A DNA stretch of 64,000 bases. Origin: Furfurilactobacillus entadae. Its GTDB lineage: Bacteria; Bacillota; Bacilli; Lactobacillales; Lactobacillaceae. The notes under the pieces were generated by a model. The model did not search any database, was not told the origin of the DNA, and saw only the letters and a program-made list of their open reading frames with translations. The stretch covers positions 12,949-76,948 of the forward strand of contig NZ_BQXN01000009.1 in the NCBI RefSeq assembly GCF_045862745.1, in the 5' to 3' direction. This document shows positions 25,637 to 34,549 of the stretch, piece after piece; within the stretch, counting starts at the first letter, position 1; each line of letters begins with the position of its first letter. Position numbers and translations under genes: made by a program.

Positions 25637-26347
25637 TTATTTAAAATCTGGGTTTGTTGGGGCCTGGCTCATACTCCCGTCCTGTTGGTCATCATTTTCA
25701 GGGAAAATCACCACAGTCTGTGATTGTGCCGGTGCTGCATCGTTACTGTCAGCAGCCCCACTTGAATGAACTGGTGTTGAGGTTGCCATGTGACTTGGTG
25801 CAACCTGGCTGATGGCTTGTTGCAGTTCAGGATAGTTATCTAACCCGGTTGGTTCCAAGAGTGGACCCCAGTTATCTGCATTCACCAAATCAAGTTGTGA
25901 TTGTAACATTGCTGCTAACCGTTGCTGGAAGACCTTAGTCTCCTCACGCAATGCGTTCGATTCATTGTTCAACCGGGTTGCATTGTTAGCGGCATCAGTC
26001 GTAATTTGGCCAGCCTTTGCCTGTGCTTCAGCAACAACCGCTTGTGCTTGTTGTTGGGCTTCACGGGAGATGTTCCCTGCTTGGGCGCTGGCTTCTTGCT
26101 TCACCTTGTCGGCTGCTTCTTGGGCCACCAAGATTGATTGATTCAGCGAGTTCTTCATTTCATCATACTGGCTCAGGTTATGGTTCGCCTTATCCAGTTG
26201 ATCTTGTAAATCTTTGTTCTGGTTCAGAACCTGTTGGTACCCAGCAATGATTTCATCCAAAAAGTCGTCGACCTCTTGGGCTGCGTAACCGTTACGGCCC
26301 TTACGTGTAAATTCTTTGTTGTGAATATCCATTGGACTTAATGCCAT
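25637..26347 (-). CDS. divIVA: Cell division/polarity protein DivIVA
   Basis: A 236-residue coiled-coil protein that marks negatively curved membrane at septum and poles and recruits division proteins. The N-terminal lipid-binding domain MALSPMDIHNKEFTRKGRNGY is followed by VDDFLDEI and a long coiled coil (about residues 30-165) rich in Gln/Ala; the tail is Ser/Gln/Asp-rich and disordered. Start at 26347 with GGAGGAAG just before; the frame is open upstream to 26428 without support. It ends the division part of the dcw cluster. Confidence 0.95.
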   Translation of the reverse strand: MALSPMDIHNKEFTRKGRNGYAAQEVDDFLDEIIAGYQQVLNQNKDLQDQLDKANHNLSQYDEMKNSLNQSILVAQEAADKVKQEASAQAGNISREAQQQAQAVVAEAQAKAGQITTDAANNATRLNNESNALREETKVFQQRLAAMLQSQLDLVNADNWGPLLEPTGLDNYPELQQAISQVAPSHMATSTPVHSSGAADSNDAAPAQSQTVVIFPENDDQQDGSMSQAPTNPDFK

Positions 26348-26414
26348 AATGACTTCCTCCATCCGAAACGAAATCCGTAAATTGCTTACGTCTTCATACA
26401 TCCTTAAGCATAAG

Positions 26415-27203
26415 TTAACTACGGACAACTGACAAGTCGATTTTTAGTTTATCTTTCCGTGTTTTACCATTTAATGCATCTAGCCGAACCCGACCAAAGT
26501 GCCGGACAGAAACCATGTCCCCTGCACCAAGGTCAGCGTCCGCATGTTGATTGGTCATCCAGTTTAAGCGAACGTCACCACTTTCAATGATGCCCTTCGC
26601 ACGGTTTCGAGACAGATTGAATGCCTCTGCGACCACCGTGTCTAGCCGTAGTGACGCCACTAACCCAGTTATGTGCTCCCAATCAATCTGGGGCCGCACC
26701 ATGTCGCCAAGTTCACGTTCACTAAGATGAACCTTAATCTTACCGATCCGGTCCACCTGGAGTTTGAAATACTCGGCCATGTTCTGGGCCACCACAACCT
26801 GCCAAACCCCATCATCAGTCACAATGTCACCAAAAATGGTGGGGGCGATTCCCTGATTAGCCAGGGTCCCTAAAATTTGTGAGTGATGCAGCTCGGCAAA
26901 CTTTGTTGGATAAACGATTTCAAACAATTGTAACTCAAAATCCGCGGTTTGGGGGGTGTAATAATCTGGGAAGATCAACGCCCGTTGCTGTTCAGCACCA
27001 GGATACCCACCATTCATATGAACCGCTAACCCGTCTTGCCGATTAATCAACGTTTGCAAGATGTACAGCTGGCGCGGATTTAAGAAGCCCGTTAAATACG
27101 GGCGGTACTGACTGGCCGCGGTTGCGATCCATGTCTGTGCCGTTTCAACAAACGGGGCTTCTTCGGCACGAAAGTGTTGTTCAATGTTCCCTTGCCCTAC
27201 CAA
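26415..27203 (-). CDS. ylmH: YlmH family RNA-binding protein (S4 domain)
   Basis: A 262-residue protein with an N-terminal YlmH-type domain (LNPRQLYILQ and GGYPGAEQQRALIFPD) and a C-terminal S4 domain (LRLDTVVAEAFNLSRNRAKGIIESGDVRLNW). The family has been linked to division and, in recent work, to ribosome rescue/quality control. The start is TTG at 27203, with GGAGG 10 bases upstream. It sits between yggT and divIVA as in most Firmicutes. Confidence 0.9.
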   Translation of the reverse strand: MVGQGNIEQHFRAEEAPFVETAQTWIATAASQYRPYLTGFLNPRQLYILQTLINRQDGLAVHMNGGYPGAEQQRALIFPDYYTPQTADFELQLFEIVYPTKFAELHHSQILGTLANQGIAPTIFGDIVTDDGVWQVVVAQNMAEYFKLQVDRIGKIKVHLSERELGDMVRPQIDWEHITGLVASLRLDTVVAEAFNLSRNRAKGIIESGDVRLNWMTNQHADADLGAGDMVSVRHFGRVRLDALNGKTRKDKLKIDLSVVRS

Positions 27204-27238
27204 TGCCTTCGCACCTCCCTCACCGAATAACGGTCAGA

Positions 27239-27505
27239 TTACAGTAATGTCAACAGGTACTGCACACCGCGTTGCGCCAATTGCAGGACGATGATCCCAA
27301 CCAATGGGCCAAAGCTCAACCCAAAGAACGGTGGGACGAAATCAAACATCCGCAGATAAGGTTCACAAAGACGGGTTAAAAATTGACCAAATGCTGTTCC
27401 ATAGGCGTTAGGAAACCATGACATGAGAATGTAAATCACAATTGCTAACATGTACAGTTGAAACGCCGAGTTAATGACAAACCCAATAAAACCAAGTACA
27501 GCCAT
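27239..27505 (-). CDS. YggT family membrane protein
   Basis: An 88-residue protein with two hydrophobic segments (about residues 5-27 and 60-85) around the conserved SWFPNAYG...RLCEPYL...PPFFG region. The family is conserved in dcw clusters (YlmG in B. subtilis and chloroplasts), where it affects nucleoid or septum organisation; no enzymatic role is known. GGAG is 11 bases from the ATG. Confidence 0.9.
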   Translation of the reverse strand: MAVLGFIGFVINSAFQLYMLAIVIYILMSWFPNAYGTAFGQFLTRLCEPYLRMFDFVPPFFGLSFGPLVGIIVLQLAQRGVQYLLTLL

Positions 27506-27553
27506 AACGAAAGTTACTCCATTTCACACGTAACCACTGTTGTTACGTAAGTT

Positions 27554-27979
27554 CTAAAACGACGAATTCTGATCAAACCGGGTGCTAAGATCACCCGAAA
27601 TTTCAAAGTTATTTGGCGTGCACAAGAAAATTGTCTCACCGACCCGCTTGATTTCACCACTAATGGCAAACACCGTTCCGGTTAAAAAATCAACAATGCG
27701 TTTACTTGACTCATCATCCAACTTTTCAAAGTTAACGATGACCGCCTGATTTTCAATCAGCTGCTGAGCGATGCCCTTCACATCTGAGTAAATCCGGGGT
27801 TCAAACAGCGCAATGTGCGTTGGCGCTGCACTGCGCCCTGCCATGTCGACCACCTTTGCCGCCGTCCGCTTCGTGTTCATGTTTGAAGCTGAGGCAGTTG
27901 AACGGGGCATGGACTGTGTTTGCGATGCTGGCTCATCCATTTCTTCTGTGCCAAAGAAGTTGCTAAAGCTAAATGCCAT
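27554..27979 (-). CDS. sepF: Cell division protein SepF
   Basis: A 141-residue FtsZ-binding membrane tether. It has an N-terminal amphipathic helix (AFSFSNFFG) for membrane binding, a Ser/Ala/Met-rich linker, and the beta-rich core with HIALFEPRIYSDVKGIAQQLIENQAVIVNF and DFLTGTVFAISGEIKRVGE that forms rings and binds the FtsZ tail. Start at 27979 after GAGGAG. No ylmE lies between ftsZ and sepF, unlike in B. subtilis. Confidence 0.95.
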   Translation of the reverse strand: MAFSFSNFFGTEEMDEPASQTQSMPRSTASASNMNTKRTAAKVVDMAGRSAAPTHIALFEPRIYSDVKGIAQQLIENQAVIVNFEKLDDESSKRIVDFLTGTVFAISGEIKRVGETIFLCTPNNFEISGDLSTRFDQNSSF

Positions 27980-28041
27980 GTTAATCTCCTCTAACAATAA
28001 AGTCACTCAACCGCTTGAGTGACTCGAAGTTATCAATTTAC

Positions 28042-29334
28042 CTAGTCTTTGTCCTGACGGTGACGACGCCGGAAGAACGCTGGCGTGTCTAAGCCATCAT
28101 CTGAACTTTGGCTAGCTTCACTGGCTGGTGCGCTAGCCGCAGAGTTATTAAAGACATCAAAGTCCGGTTTGTCAACGCCCGCAAACTCACCGTTCGCTTG
28201 TTGTTGCTCGCTTGTTGGCCGGTTGTTGGTCGTTGGCTGTTGCCGGATGTCCCAGTTACCAAACGGATCTGTGTTAGTAACCGTTTGTGTTGGGGCTGCA
28301 CTTGCAAGTGTTTCATCAAACGGTGTCCGTGTTGATGTTGCACCTGTTGAAGCGTTATTTGCTGACCGGCTAGCCTTCTTATGGTCGATTCCAGTCGCAA
28401 TAACCGTCACGCGGACTTCATCACCTAAGTTTTCATCAATTGATGTCCCGAAGATAATGTTAACGTCCGTTGTGGCTGCTTGCGCCACAATGTCTGATGC
28501 CGTTTGGGCTTCAAACAGGGACAGGTCTGGGCCACCAGTGATGTTCAGTAAGACCTGTTCGGCACCATCAATGGAAACTTCCAAAAGTGGTGAAGAAATG
28601 GCCGCTTTGGTGGCATCACCAGTCCGGTTTTCACCAGAAGCAGAGCCGATTCCCATCAGGGCAGTTCCTTGGTCCTGCATAACTGTCTTCACATCCGCAA
28701 AGTCCAAGTTAACGTAACCAGGTGATGTAATCAAGTCAGAGATCCCTTGAACCCCTTGACGCAACACATTGTCGGCTTCTTTGAAGGCTTCCATCATTGG
28801 CGTCTTCTTATCAACCATTTCTAACAACCGGTTATTGGCAATGATGATCAATGTGTCAACGTTGCTCTTTAAGTTGGCAATTCCTTCAGCGGCGTAACGC
28901 CCCCGCTTTGGTCCTTCAAACGTGAACGGACGGGTAACAACCCCAACCGTTAATGCACCCTGTTCCTTGGCGATCCGCGCAACAACTGGTGCAGCACCGT
29001 TCCCGGTTCCACCACCCATCCCGGCCGTCACAAAGATCATGTCAGCGCCGGATAGTGATTCAGCAATTGCATCTTCACTTTCTTCCGCTGCCTTTTGACC
29101 AACTTCTGGGTTGGACCCTGCGCCCAATCCACGGGTCAATTTTGGCCCTAATTGGATTTTAGTGGTTGCGTTGCTGGCATCTAATGCCTGAATATCCGTG
29201 TTGGCAACAATAAAGTCAACTCCGGTTACCCCTTCATCGATCATTCGGTTGACGGCATTGCTACCCCCACCACCGACACCGATGACTTTGATTTTTGCGC
29301 CAACTGGTTGGCTGAAATCCGTTGCGTTTTCCAT
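28042..29334 (-). CDS. ftsZ: Cell division GTPase FtsZ
   Basis: Tubulin-like GTPase that forms the division ring. The GTP-binding GGGTGNGA motif is at residues 107-114, and the T7-loop catalytic region NLDFADVKTVM follows. After residue 320 there is a long variable Thr/Asn/Gln-rich linker, and the last residues TPAFFRRRHRQ are the conserved C-terminal peptide that binds FtsA, SepF and others. The length, 430, is normal for lactobacilli. GGAGG precedes the ATG. It follows ftsA after 20 bases. Confidence 0.98.
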   Translation of the reverse strand: MENATDFSQPVGAKIKVIGVGGGGSNAVNRMIDEGVTGVDFIVANTDIQALDASNATTKIQLGPKLTRGLGAGSNPEVGQKAAEESEDAIAESLSGADMIFVTAGMGGGTGNGAAPVVARIAKEQGALTVGVVTRPFTFEGPKRGRYAAEGIANLKSNVDTLIIIANNRLLEMVDKKTPMMEAFKEADNVLRQGVQGISDLITSPGYVNLDFADVKTVMQDQGTALMGIGSASGENRTGDATKAAISSPLLEVSIDGAEQVLLNITGGPDLSLFEAQTASDIVAQAATTDVNIIFGTSIDENLGDEVRVTVIATGIDHKKASRSANNASTGATSTRTPFDETLASAAPTQTVTNTDPFGNWDIRQQPTTNNRPTSEQQQANGEFAGVDKPDFDVFNNSAASAPASEASQSSDDGLDTPAFFRRRHRQDKD

Positions 29335-29354
29335 GTTATGGTTCCTCCAATAAC

Positions 29355-30710
29355 TTAATCGAAGAAGTTGCGGAAGAAATTACGAACGCTACTCGTCCGG
29401 TCCTTCTTAACTTCTGCGGTGTCACTTGATTGACTGTTGTTTGTTGATTGTTGACGTGCTGTTGGTGCGGCAGCACTAGCGGCCTGACGGGGTTGTGCTC
29501 GCCGATCAACGGCCGGTTCAATTGGCGCTTGGGGCACAAACTCACCCATTAACGCATCCTTTACCAACCGCTGCGTTTCTGTTTGCCAGCCACTGTACGT
29601 AATCAACGCCAAGGCCGTTGCGTTTTGTGGATGGCGCAGTCCCATTTGATCAGGTACATAAATGTGGACATGAACGCCGAACACTGATTCGGCAAGTTCC
29701 ACAATTCCTGGTAATGCGGCAACCCCACCAGTGAGCATGACCCCACCAGGGAGTTCAAGCGCAGCAACCTCATCAAGTGAGGCGCGTAACGTTTCGAAGA
29801 TCTGCCGTAACCGTGCTTCAATGATCTCAGCTAAATAGTGTTCTGTCACCTGAACTGGCTCGCTTTGACCAACAACATCCACTGGAAAGCGATTTTCTTC
29901 ACTAGCAGCGCTTGCAATGGCAAAGCCATAATCACGCTTTAAGCGCTCCGCGTTTTCCATTGAGGTGTTCAATACCACGGAAATGTCCTTGGTAATGAAA
30001 TCGCCACCCTCTTGGTCCACAACGGCATACTTCAATTTGTGATCGTGAATGACCGCTGCACTAGACTGACCACCACCGAGATCGATAATGACAGTCCCAA
30101 AATCTTGTTCACCATCATTTAGCACAGTTCGACCAAGTGCCAATGGCGTGACGGTTACGTCAGCCACATGGAGTCCGGCCTGCTCAACCGCCTTTTTGGC
30201 GTTATGAACGATGGTCTTTGGACCGGTGTACATCGTTCCGTGCAATTCTAACCGAACACCCATCATGCCACGAGGGTCTTTGATTTCATCAAAGCCGTCC
30301 ACAACAAATTCATCTGGCGCCAGTGCGATGATTTCGCGTTCAGGTGGCAAACTTTGAAACAAAGCTGCGTTCGTCACGTTTTGAACGTCACGGTCTGTGA
30401 TTTCACGTGCTTGGTTACCATCAGCGACGGCAACCATCCCAGTTGTTGGTTCAATTTTTAGCTGGTTAGCTGGAATTCCTAAGATGATCGAGTCGATGTG
30501 AACATTGGCCTTTTGTTCGGCTTGCTGAATGGCACTCCGAATGGCGCTTGCGGCCTGATCGATATCAACGATCACCCCACGACTAAGGCCGTGTGATGGT
30601 TGTGTTCCTGCTCCGATCACGTTCATTTCGCCGTTGTTATTTTCGGCAACGATCACCTTGATTGTGGTGGTCCCAATATCCAACCCGACGAAAATTTCCG
30701 CATTATCCAT
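29355..30710 (-). CDS. ftsA: Cell division protein FtsA
   Basis: Actin-like protein that links FtsZ filaments to the membrane. The N-terminal phosphate motif FVGLDIGTTTIKVIV, the 1C domain, the second ATP motif IIDLGGGQSS and the adenosine region GGVMLTGGVAALPG are all present. The C-terminus ends in a basic amphipathic helix (SSVRNFFRNFFD) that anchors it. The 451-residue length is usual for Lactobacillaceae. AGGAGG lies 11 bases upstream of the ATG. A promoter candidate and an upstream terminator suggest that ftsA starts its own transcription unit. Confidence 0.97.
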   Translation of the reverse strand: MDNAEIFVGLDIGTTTIKVIVAENNNGEMNVIGAGTQPSHGLSRGVIVDIDQAASAIRSAIQQAEQKANVHIDSIILGIPANQLKIEPTTGMVAVADGNQAREITDRDVQNVTNAALFQSLPPEREIIALAPDEFVVDGFDEIKDPRGMMGVRLELHGTMYTGPKTIVHNAKKAVEQAGLHVADVTVTPLALGRTVLNDGEQDFGTVIIDLGGGQSSAAVIHDHKLKYAVVDQEGGDFITKDISVVLNTSMENAERLKRDYGFAIASAASEENRFPVDVVGQSEPVQVTEHYLAEIIEARLRQIFETLRASLDEVAALELPGGVMLTGGVAALPGIVELAESVFGVHVHIYVPDQMGLRHPQNATALALITYSGWQTETQRLVKDALMGEFVPQAPIEPAVDRRAQPRQAASAAAPTARQQSTNNSQSSDTAEVKKDRTSSVRNFFRNFFD

Positions 30711-30786
30711 ATCTACCGGAACCTCCTAAAAATTATGCTTCATCAAAATAATTTTGTTTTAATCATTCAATTCATTGATTTTGTTG

Positions 30787-30816
30787 ATAATACAGAGTGT
30801 TCACTCCATATTCCAA
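30787..30816 (-). promoter_or_regulatory. Candidate promoter for ftsA-ftsZ unit
   Basis: TTGGAA (30811-30816), 18-base spacer, TATTAT (30787-30792) on the minus strand, between the divIB terminator and ftsA. Confidence 0.5.
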
Positions 30817-30863
30817 TTACTAAAAGTTTACCATACTTAGGGTAAGTAACGCACCCGGATTTG

Positions 30864-30893
30864 AAAAAACACCGCACTAGAGCGGCGTTTTTA
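30864..30893 (-). terminator. Terminator between divIB and ftsA
   Basis: Minus-strand AACGCCGC pairs with GCGGTGTT around a short loop and ends in T6. It divides the dcw cluster into two transcription units. Confidence 0.75.
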
Positions 30894-30949
30894 ACAACAT
30901 TTCCCACAATTTAATTTTTTCATGACTTTTGCCGTCATCGTCACGAAAA

Positions 30950-31879
30950 TTATTGCGTTGTCACCTGACTCTGGGCCACATTTGATGACGCGGTTGTCGG
31001 TGATTTTTCAGATGAACTTGAGCTTGTTTGACTCGTTGAGCTTTTGGCCGCCTTAAACGGGTGCGAATAAGCCCCAACTTCAAGGTTAATGACACCCTTT
31101 TTGTTCATTGACGCTGCAATCTCCGGATAATACTTCATTTTAGCGCCAAATGTGTCTGCTGTCGCGTAAACTTCATTGCCATCGTTCATAAATAGATGCA
31201 ACCGGTCCGGATTTTCTTTAGTTGGCGATAAATCAATTTGTGAAATTCCGCGCTTTACGTCCGCCGATAAACCAGCATACTGTTTAATCACCGTTGCAAA
31301 CGTATCGTCCGATTTAAAGCCACCGTAAACGGGGTAGCCAGATCCCGCCACCGGATGATCCTGAGCCGTTTTCAAAATTCGCCCATTTTCGATGACGACA
31401 TAATACTTATTGTTCTGCATTAAGTACCCTGCCTGACGATACTCTTTTGCCGTTAGCTGAACCGTCCACCCATTTTGAATCTTCACAGAAAGGTGCTGAA
31501 TAAGGTCATTATTCTTGGTTGCGGTGGCCTCAAGTTGCCGATCGTGGCGCCAAATTGTCCACAGCGGCTGACCGGACTTAACACCACTAGCCTGAATGAT
31601 TTGCTTACTGGTCAATGTTTTAGTGTGGTTAGCGGTCACTGAATGCACCATTAATAGTGGTGATCCCATTAGCCCCACTAACAACAACAATCCGGCGAAA
31701 ACGCCTCCCACCAAATGGCGGCGGTGCCGATTAACGACATCACTGTGTGGCGGCTTTGGTGGGGTCGCGTTAATCGGCTTTATTTTCGGCGTTGTCCTTG
31801 CACCACGACCTGACCGGAACAGTCGTGCCCGTTTCTTTGGTGGAACTGTTTGTGAACCAATTCGATTTGCGATGGCCAA
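30950..31879 (-). CDS. divIB: Cell division protein DivIB/FtsQ
   Basis: A 309-residue bitopic membrane protein that forms the FtsQ-FtsL-FtsB complex. It has a basic cytosolic tail (about 55 residues), one membrane span (LVGGVFAGLLLLVGLMGSPLL, about 56-76), an extracytoplasmic POTRA domain (VHSVTANHTKTLTSKQIIQASGV onward), the beta domain, and a Ser/Thr-rich C-terminal tail. The start is TTG at 31879 with GAAGGA close by. It ends the first dcw transcription unit. Confidence 0.92.
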   Translation of the reverse strand: MAIANRIGSQTVPPKKRARLFRSGRGARTTPKIKPINATPPKPPHSDVVNRHRRHLVGGVFAGLLLLVGLMGSPLLMVHSVTANHTKTLTSKQIIQASGVKSGQPLWTIWRHDRQLEATATKNNDLIQHLSVKIQNGWTVQLTAKEYRQAGYLMQNNKYYVVIENGRILKTAQDHPVAGSGYPVYGGFKSDDTFATVIKQYAGLSADVKRGISQIDLSPTKENPDRLHLFMNDGNEVYATADTFGAKMKYYPEIAASMNKKGVINLEVGAYSHPFKAAKSSTSQTSSSSSEKSPTTASSNVAQSQVTTQ

Positions 31880-31952
31880 CGCCTTCCTTCTTTGATGAAC
31901 TTAACCGTCCCCATCGATGGTAAAGACGGGAACGTCCCCTACTTTAAATTGA

Positions 31953-33068
31953 TTACTTTGATTGAACAAGTGCCGTTACGGCGTCTAACAGCTGGTCGGC
32001 AGCGTCTGGTACGCCCATCTTTTTAGCAGCCGCGGCCATCTGTGTCCGCTGGGCATCATTTGTCATCAACTGATCCACAACACTCATTAACCGGTCCACC
32101 GTTAGTTCAGGTTCCGTGATCATTTCCGCGGCCCCAACCTTTACCAAACTTTTGGCATTCTTTGTCTGATGATCGTTTGTCACGTATGGACTTGGAATTA
32201 AAATGGACGCAATTCCCAGTGCCGTAATTTCTGCCAGACTTGTTGCCCCTGCCCGGCCAACAATGGCGGCTACCCGTGGCAATACTTCTGGCATGTTACT
32301 GATGTACGGTTTAACGACCACATTTTCAGCGGGGTGAATGCCATCCGCTTCTAACTGGGCCATCACATCGTCATAACGCTTCTGCCCAGTCACAAAGACA
32401 ACCTGGTACGGCCGCTGATTAAATTCAGGAATTGCCTTTTCACTAACGGCATTAATTTTTAATGCCCCCTGGCTTCCACCAAAAATCAACAGGGTCGGCA
32501 CATCATCCTTCAGCCCGTAGCTCGACCATTGAAAATCACTGTGCATCGTGGCCACTTGTTGGGCCCGCGGGTTTCCGGTGAAGATAACCTTTTGTTCTGG
32601 AAATTGATCACGGGCATCCTCAAACGCAATGGCGATCTTATCCACAAACCGTGCCAAAAACTTATTGGTGACCCCGACAACGGAATTTTGTTCATGAATT
32701 AGCGTTGGAATGTGCATCCGGCTAGCCGCATACAACACGGCTGAACTGACGTAACCACCGGTTCCCACAACAACATCCGGTTTAAAATCTGCAATAATTC
32801 GGCGTGCTTCCCGCACCCCTTCAATGAATAACCGGAGGGTACTAATGTTTGTCGTTAACCCGTGCCAGTTTTTTTGCCGTGAAAACCCCTGTAATTTAAT
32901 GGTCTCAAACCGGATTCCACGGGCTGGCACAATTTTGCTTTCCAGGCCGCGTTGCGTTCCAACATAACAAAATTCAGCCGTGTTGTCGTGCGCCTTTAAA
33001 TCATCAATTAATGCCAACGCAGGGTAAATATGCCCCCCGGTGCCACCACCAGATACCATTAATCTCAT
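31953..33068 (-). CDS. murG: UDP-GlcNAc:lipid I N-acetylglucosaminyltransferase
   Basis: Adds GlcNAc to lipid I to form lipid II on the inner membrane face. The 371-residue GT28 enzyme has the N-terminal G-loop GGGTGGH (7-13), a second G-loop with GTGGYVS, the HEQNSVVG acceptor region, and the UDP-GlcNAc site SGATSLAEI-like GRAGATSLAEI. Its ATG overlaps the TGA of murD (ATGA), so translation is coupled. Confidence 0.97.
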   Translation of the reverse strand: MRLMVSGGGTGGHIYPALALIDDLKAHDNTAEFCYVGTQRGLESKIVPARGIRFETIKLQGFSRQKNWHGLTTNISTLRLFIEGVREARRIIADFKPDVVVGTGGYVSSAVLYAASRMHIPTLIHEQNSVVGVTNKFLARFVDKIAIAFEDARDQFPEQKVIFTGNPRAQQVATMHSDFQWSSYGLKDDVPTLLIFGGSQGALKINAVSEKAIPEFNQRPYQVVFVTGQKRYDDVMAQLEADGIHPAENVVVKPYISNMPEVLPRVAAIVGRAGATSLAEITALGIASILIPSPYVTNDHQTKNAKSLVKVGAAEMITEPELTVDRLMSVVDQLMTNDAQRTQMAAAAKKMGVPDAADQLLDAVTALVQSK

Positions 33069-34447
33069 GCGTGTTGCTCCTTTTGTCCCGTCAATTGTTC
33101 AACAGCTTTAATGTATTCGTCCCCGCGCACCTCAAAGTTCGGGAACTGATCCCATGAGGCGTTCGCCGGTGAAAGGAGAATAATGTCACCCTCGTCACTC
33201 ATTTGATAAGCGGCAGGGACAGCAGCAGGCGCGTTTTCAGCAAACTGAATGTTTGTAATGCCCGCCTTTTTGGCAGCATCAGCTAACAACTCTTTTGTCT
33301 GCCCGAATAAAACAACGCCCTTCACGTGCGCCTTTAAATCGTCAACCAACCGGTCAAACGTAAACCCGCGGTCTAAGCCCCCAGCAAGCAAAACGATTGG
33401 CCGGCTAAACCCACGAAGGGCCATCTGGGTTGCTTCAATGTCCGTCGCCTTGGAATCGTTATAAAAATCCCGGCCTTCATACGTCATCACATACTGTAAA
33501 CGGTGACGAACACCAGCAAATGTCCGCAGTGTTCTGGCAATGGCCTCACTTGTCTGCCCGGCAATCTTGGCGGCAGCCAGTGCAACCAGCGCATTTTCAA
33601 CGTTTTGTTCACCCGGGACGTTAATCGCGCTAACCGGCAAAATTGCTTCGCCCCGCCACATTAACTGACCGTCAGCCACATAGGCGTCAGTCTCCGGTAA
33701 GCCTTCTCGTGACACTTTGATGATCTGTGCCCGCGATTGCGTTGCTAACTCGCGTAGTTCAGGCAAGTCCCAGTTCATCACCAAGTAATCATCCGCTGTT
33801 TGATTCATGGTAATCCGCATTTTGGCAGCCACATAGGCGTCACGACTTCCATGCCAATCAATGTGGGCAGTGTAAATGTTTGTGATCACCGCAATGTGCG
33901 GGTGCAAGGTTTGAATCCCTGCCAGCATGAAACTAGACAGTTCTGTCACCAAAACATCTTTTTCTCCGACCATCTGGACCACCTGGCTGGCCGGCACACC
34001 AATATTTCCGGCGTACTTTGCAACGCCCACCGTGCGATCCTGGTTCAACATGTTCGTAATCATGGTGGTGACCGTCGTCTTGCCGTTTGTACCGGTAACC
34101 CCAATGAGTTCAGCGTCATTTACCTGAGCAGCCAATTCAACCTCTGAAATCACCGGAATGTGGTGCGCCTGAGCGGCCTTGATCAACGGATTACTGTAAG
34201 GAATTCCTGGGTTTTTCACCACAAGGGCAAAGTCTTCTTCTAATAACGACACCGGGTTACTTCCTGCAATGACCCGAATTCCGTCAGCAACGAGTGCCTT
34301 TGCCTCTGGATTTTCATCAAACGGTTTCGCATCGTTTGCCGTGACCAGGGCGCCCAGTTTCTTTAGTAAGCGCGCGGCATTCGCCCCACTCTTTGCCAAT
34401 CCTAAAACCAACACCTTTTGATTTTTATACGTCGTTATTTGTTTCAC
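33065..34447 (-). CDS. murD: UDP-N-acetylmuramoylalanine-D-glutamate ligase
   Basis: ATP-dependent ligase that adds D-Glu to UDP-MurNAc-L-Ala. The 460-residue protein has the N-terminal Rossmann domain (VLVLGLAKSG), the ATP P-loop GTNGKTT near residues 119-125, the central HIDWHGS region, and the C-terminal DSKATD and LSPANASWDQF motifs. The start is set at GTG 34447 (GTG-AAA-CAA), which gives the standard length and has a GGGTG nearby; the frame is open to 34513 but that part is not conserved. Between mraY and murG in the dcw cluster. Confidence 0.94.
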   Translation of the reverse strand: MKQITTYKNQKVLVLGLAKSGANAARLLKKLGALVTANDAKPFDENPEAKALVADGIRVIAGSNPVSLLEEDFALVVKNPGIPYSNPLIKAAQAHHIPVISEVELAAQVNDAELIGVTGTNGKTTVTTMITNMLNQDRTVGVAKYAGNIGVPASQVVQMVGEKDVLVTELSSFMLAGIQTLHPHIAVITNIYTAHIDWHGSRDAYVAAKMRITMNQTADDYLVMNWDLPELRELATQSRAQIIKVSREGLPETDAYVADGQLMWRGEAILPVSAINVPGEQNVENALVALAAAKIAGQTSEAIARTLRTFAGVRHRLQYVMTYEGRDFYNDSKATDIEATQMALRGFSRPIVLLAGGLDRGFTFDRLVDDLKAHVKGVVLFGQTKELLADAAKKAGITNIQFAENAPAAVPAAYQMSDEGDIILLSPANASWDQFPNFEVRGDEYIKAVEQLTGQKEQHA

Positions 34448-34496
34448 AGTGTGCACCCGTTTCTTTAAATTTTTAAAGCTAAAAGCCATATGTACC

Positions 34497-34521
34497 CGGT
34501 TGATCACATTCAATCAACCGG
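34497..34521. repeat. Inverted repeat between mraY and murD
   Basis: CCGGTTGAT and ATCAACCGG separated by seven bases, without a T-run. Possible processing or attenuation hairpin in the dcw mRNA. Confidence 0.45.
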
Positions 34522-34549
34522 ACAGTTAATCATTTACATTATTAATATG

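Noticed and set aside
28085..28717. A 210-codon open frame on the plus strand opposite ftsZ
   Set aside because: It is fully antisense to a certain gene, has no ribosome binding site and Ser/Val-rich composition typical of a shadow frame.
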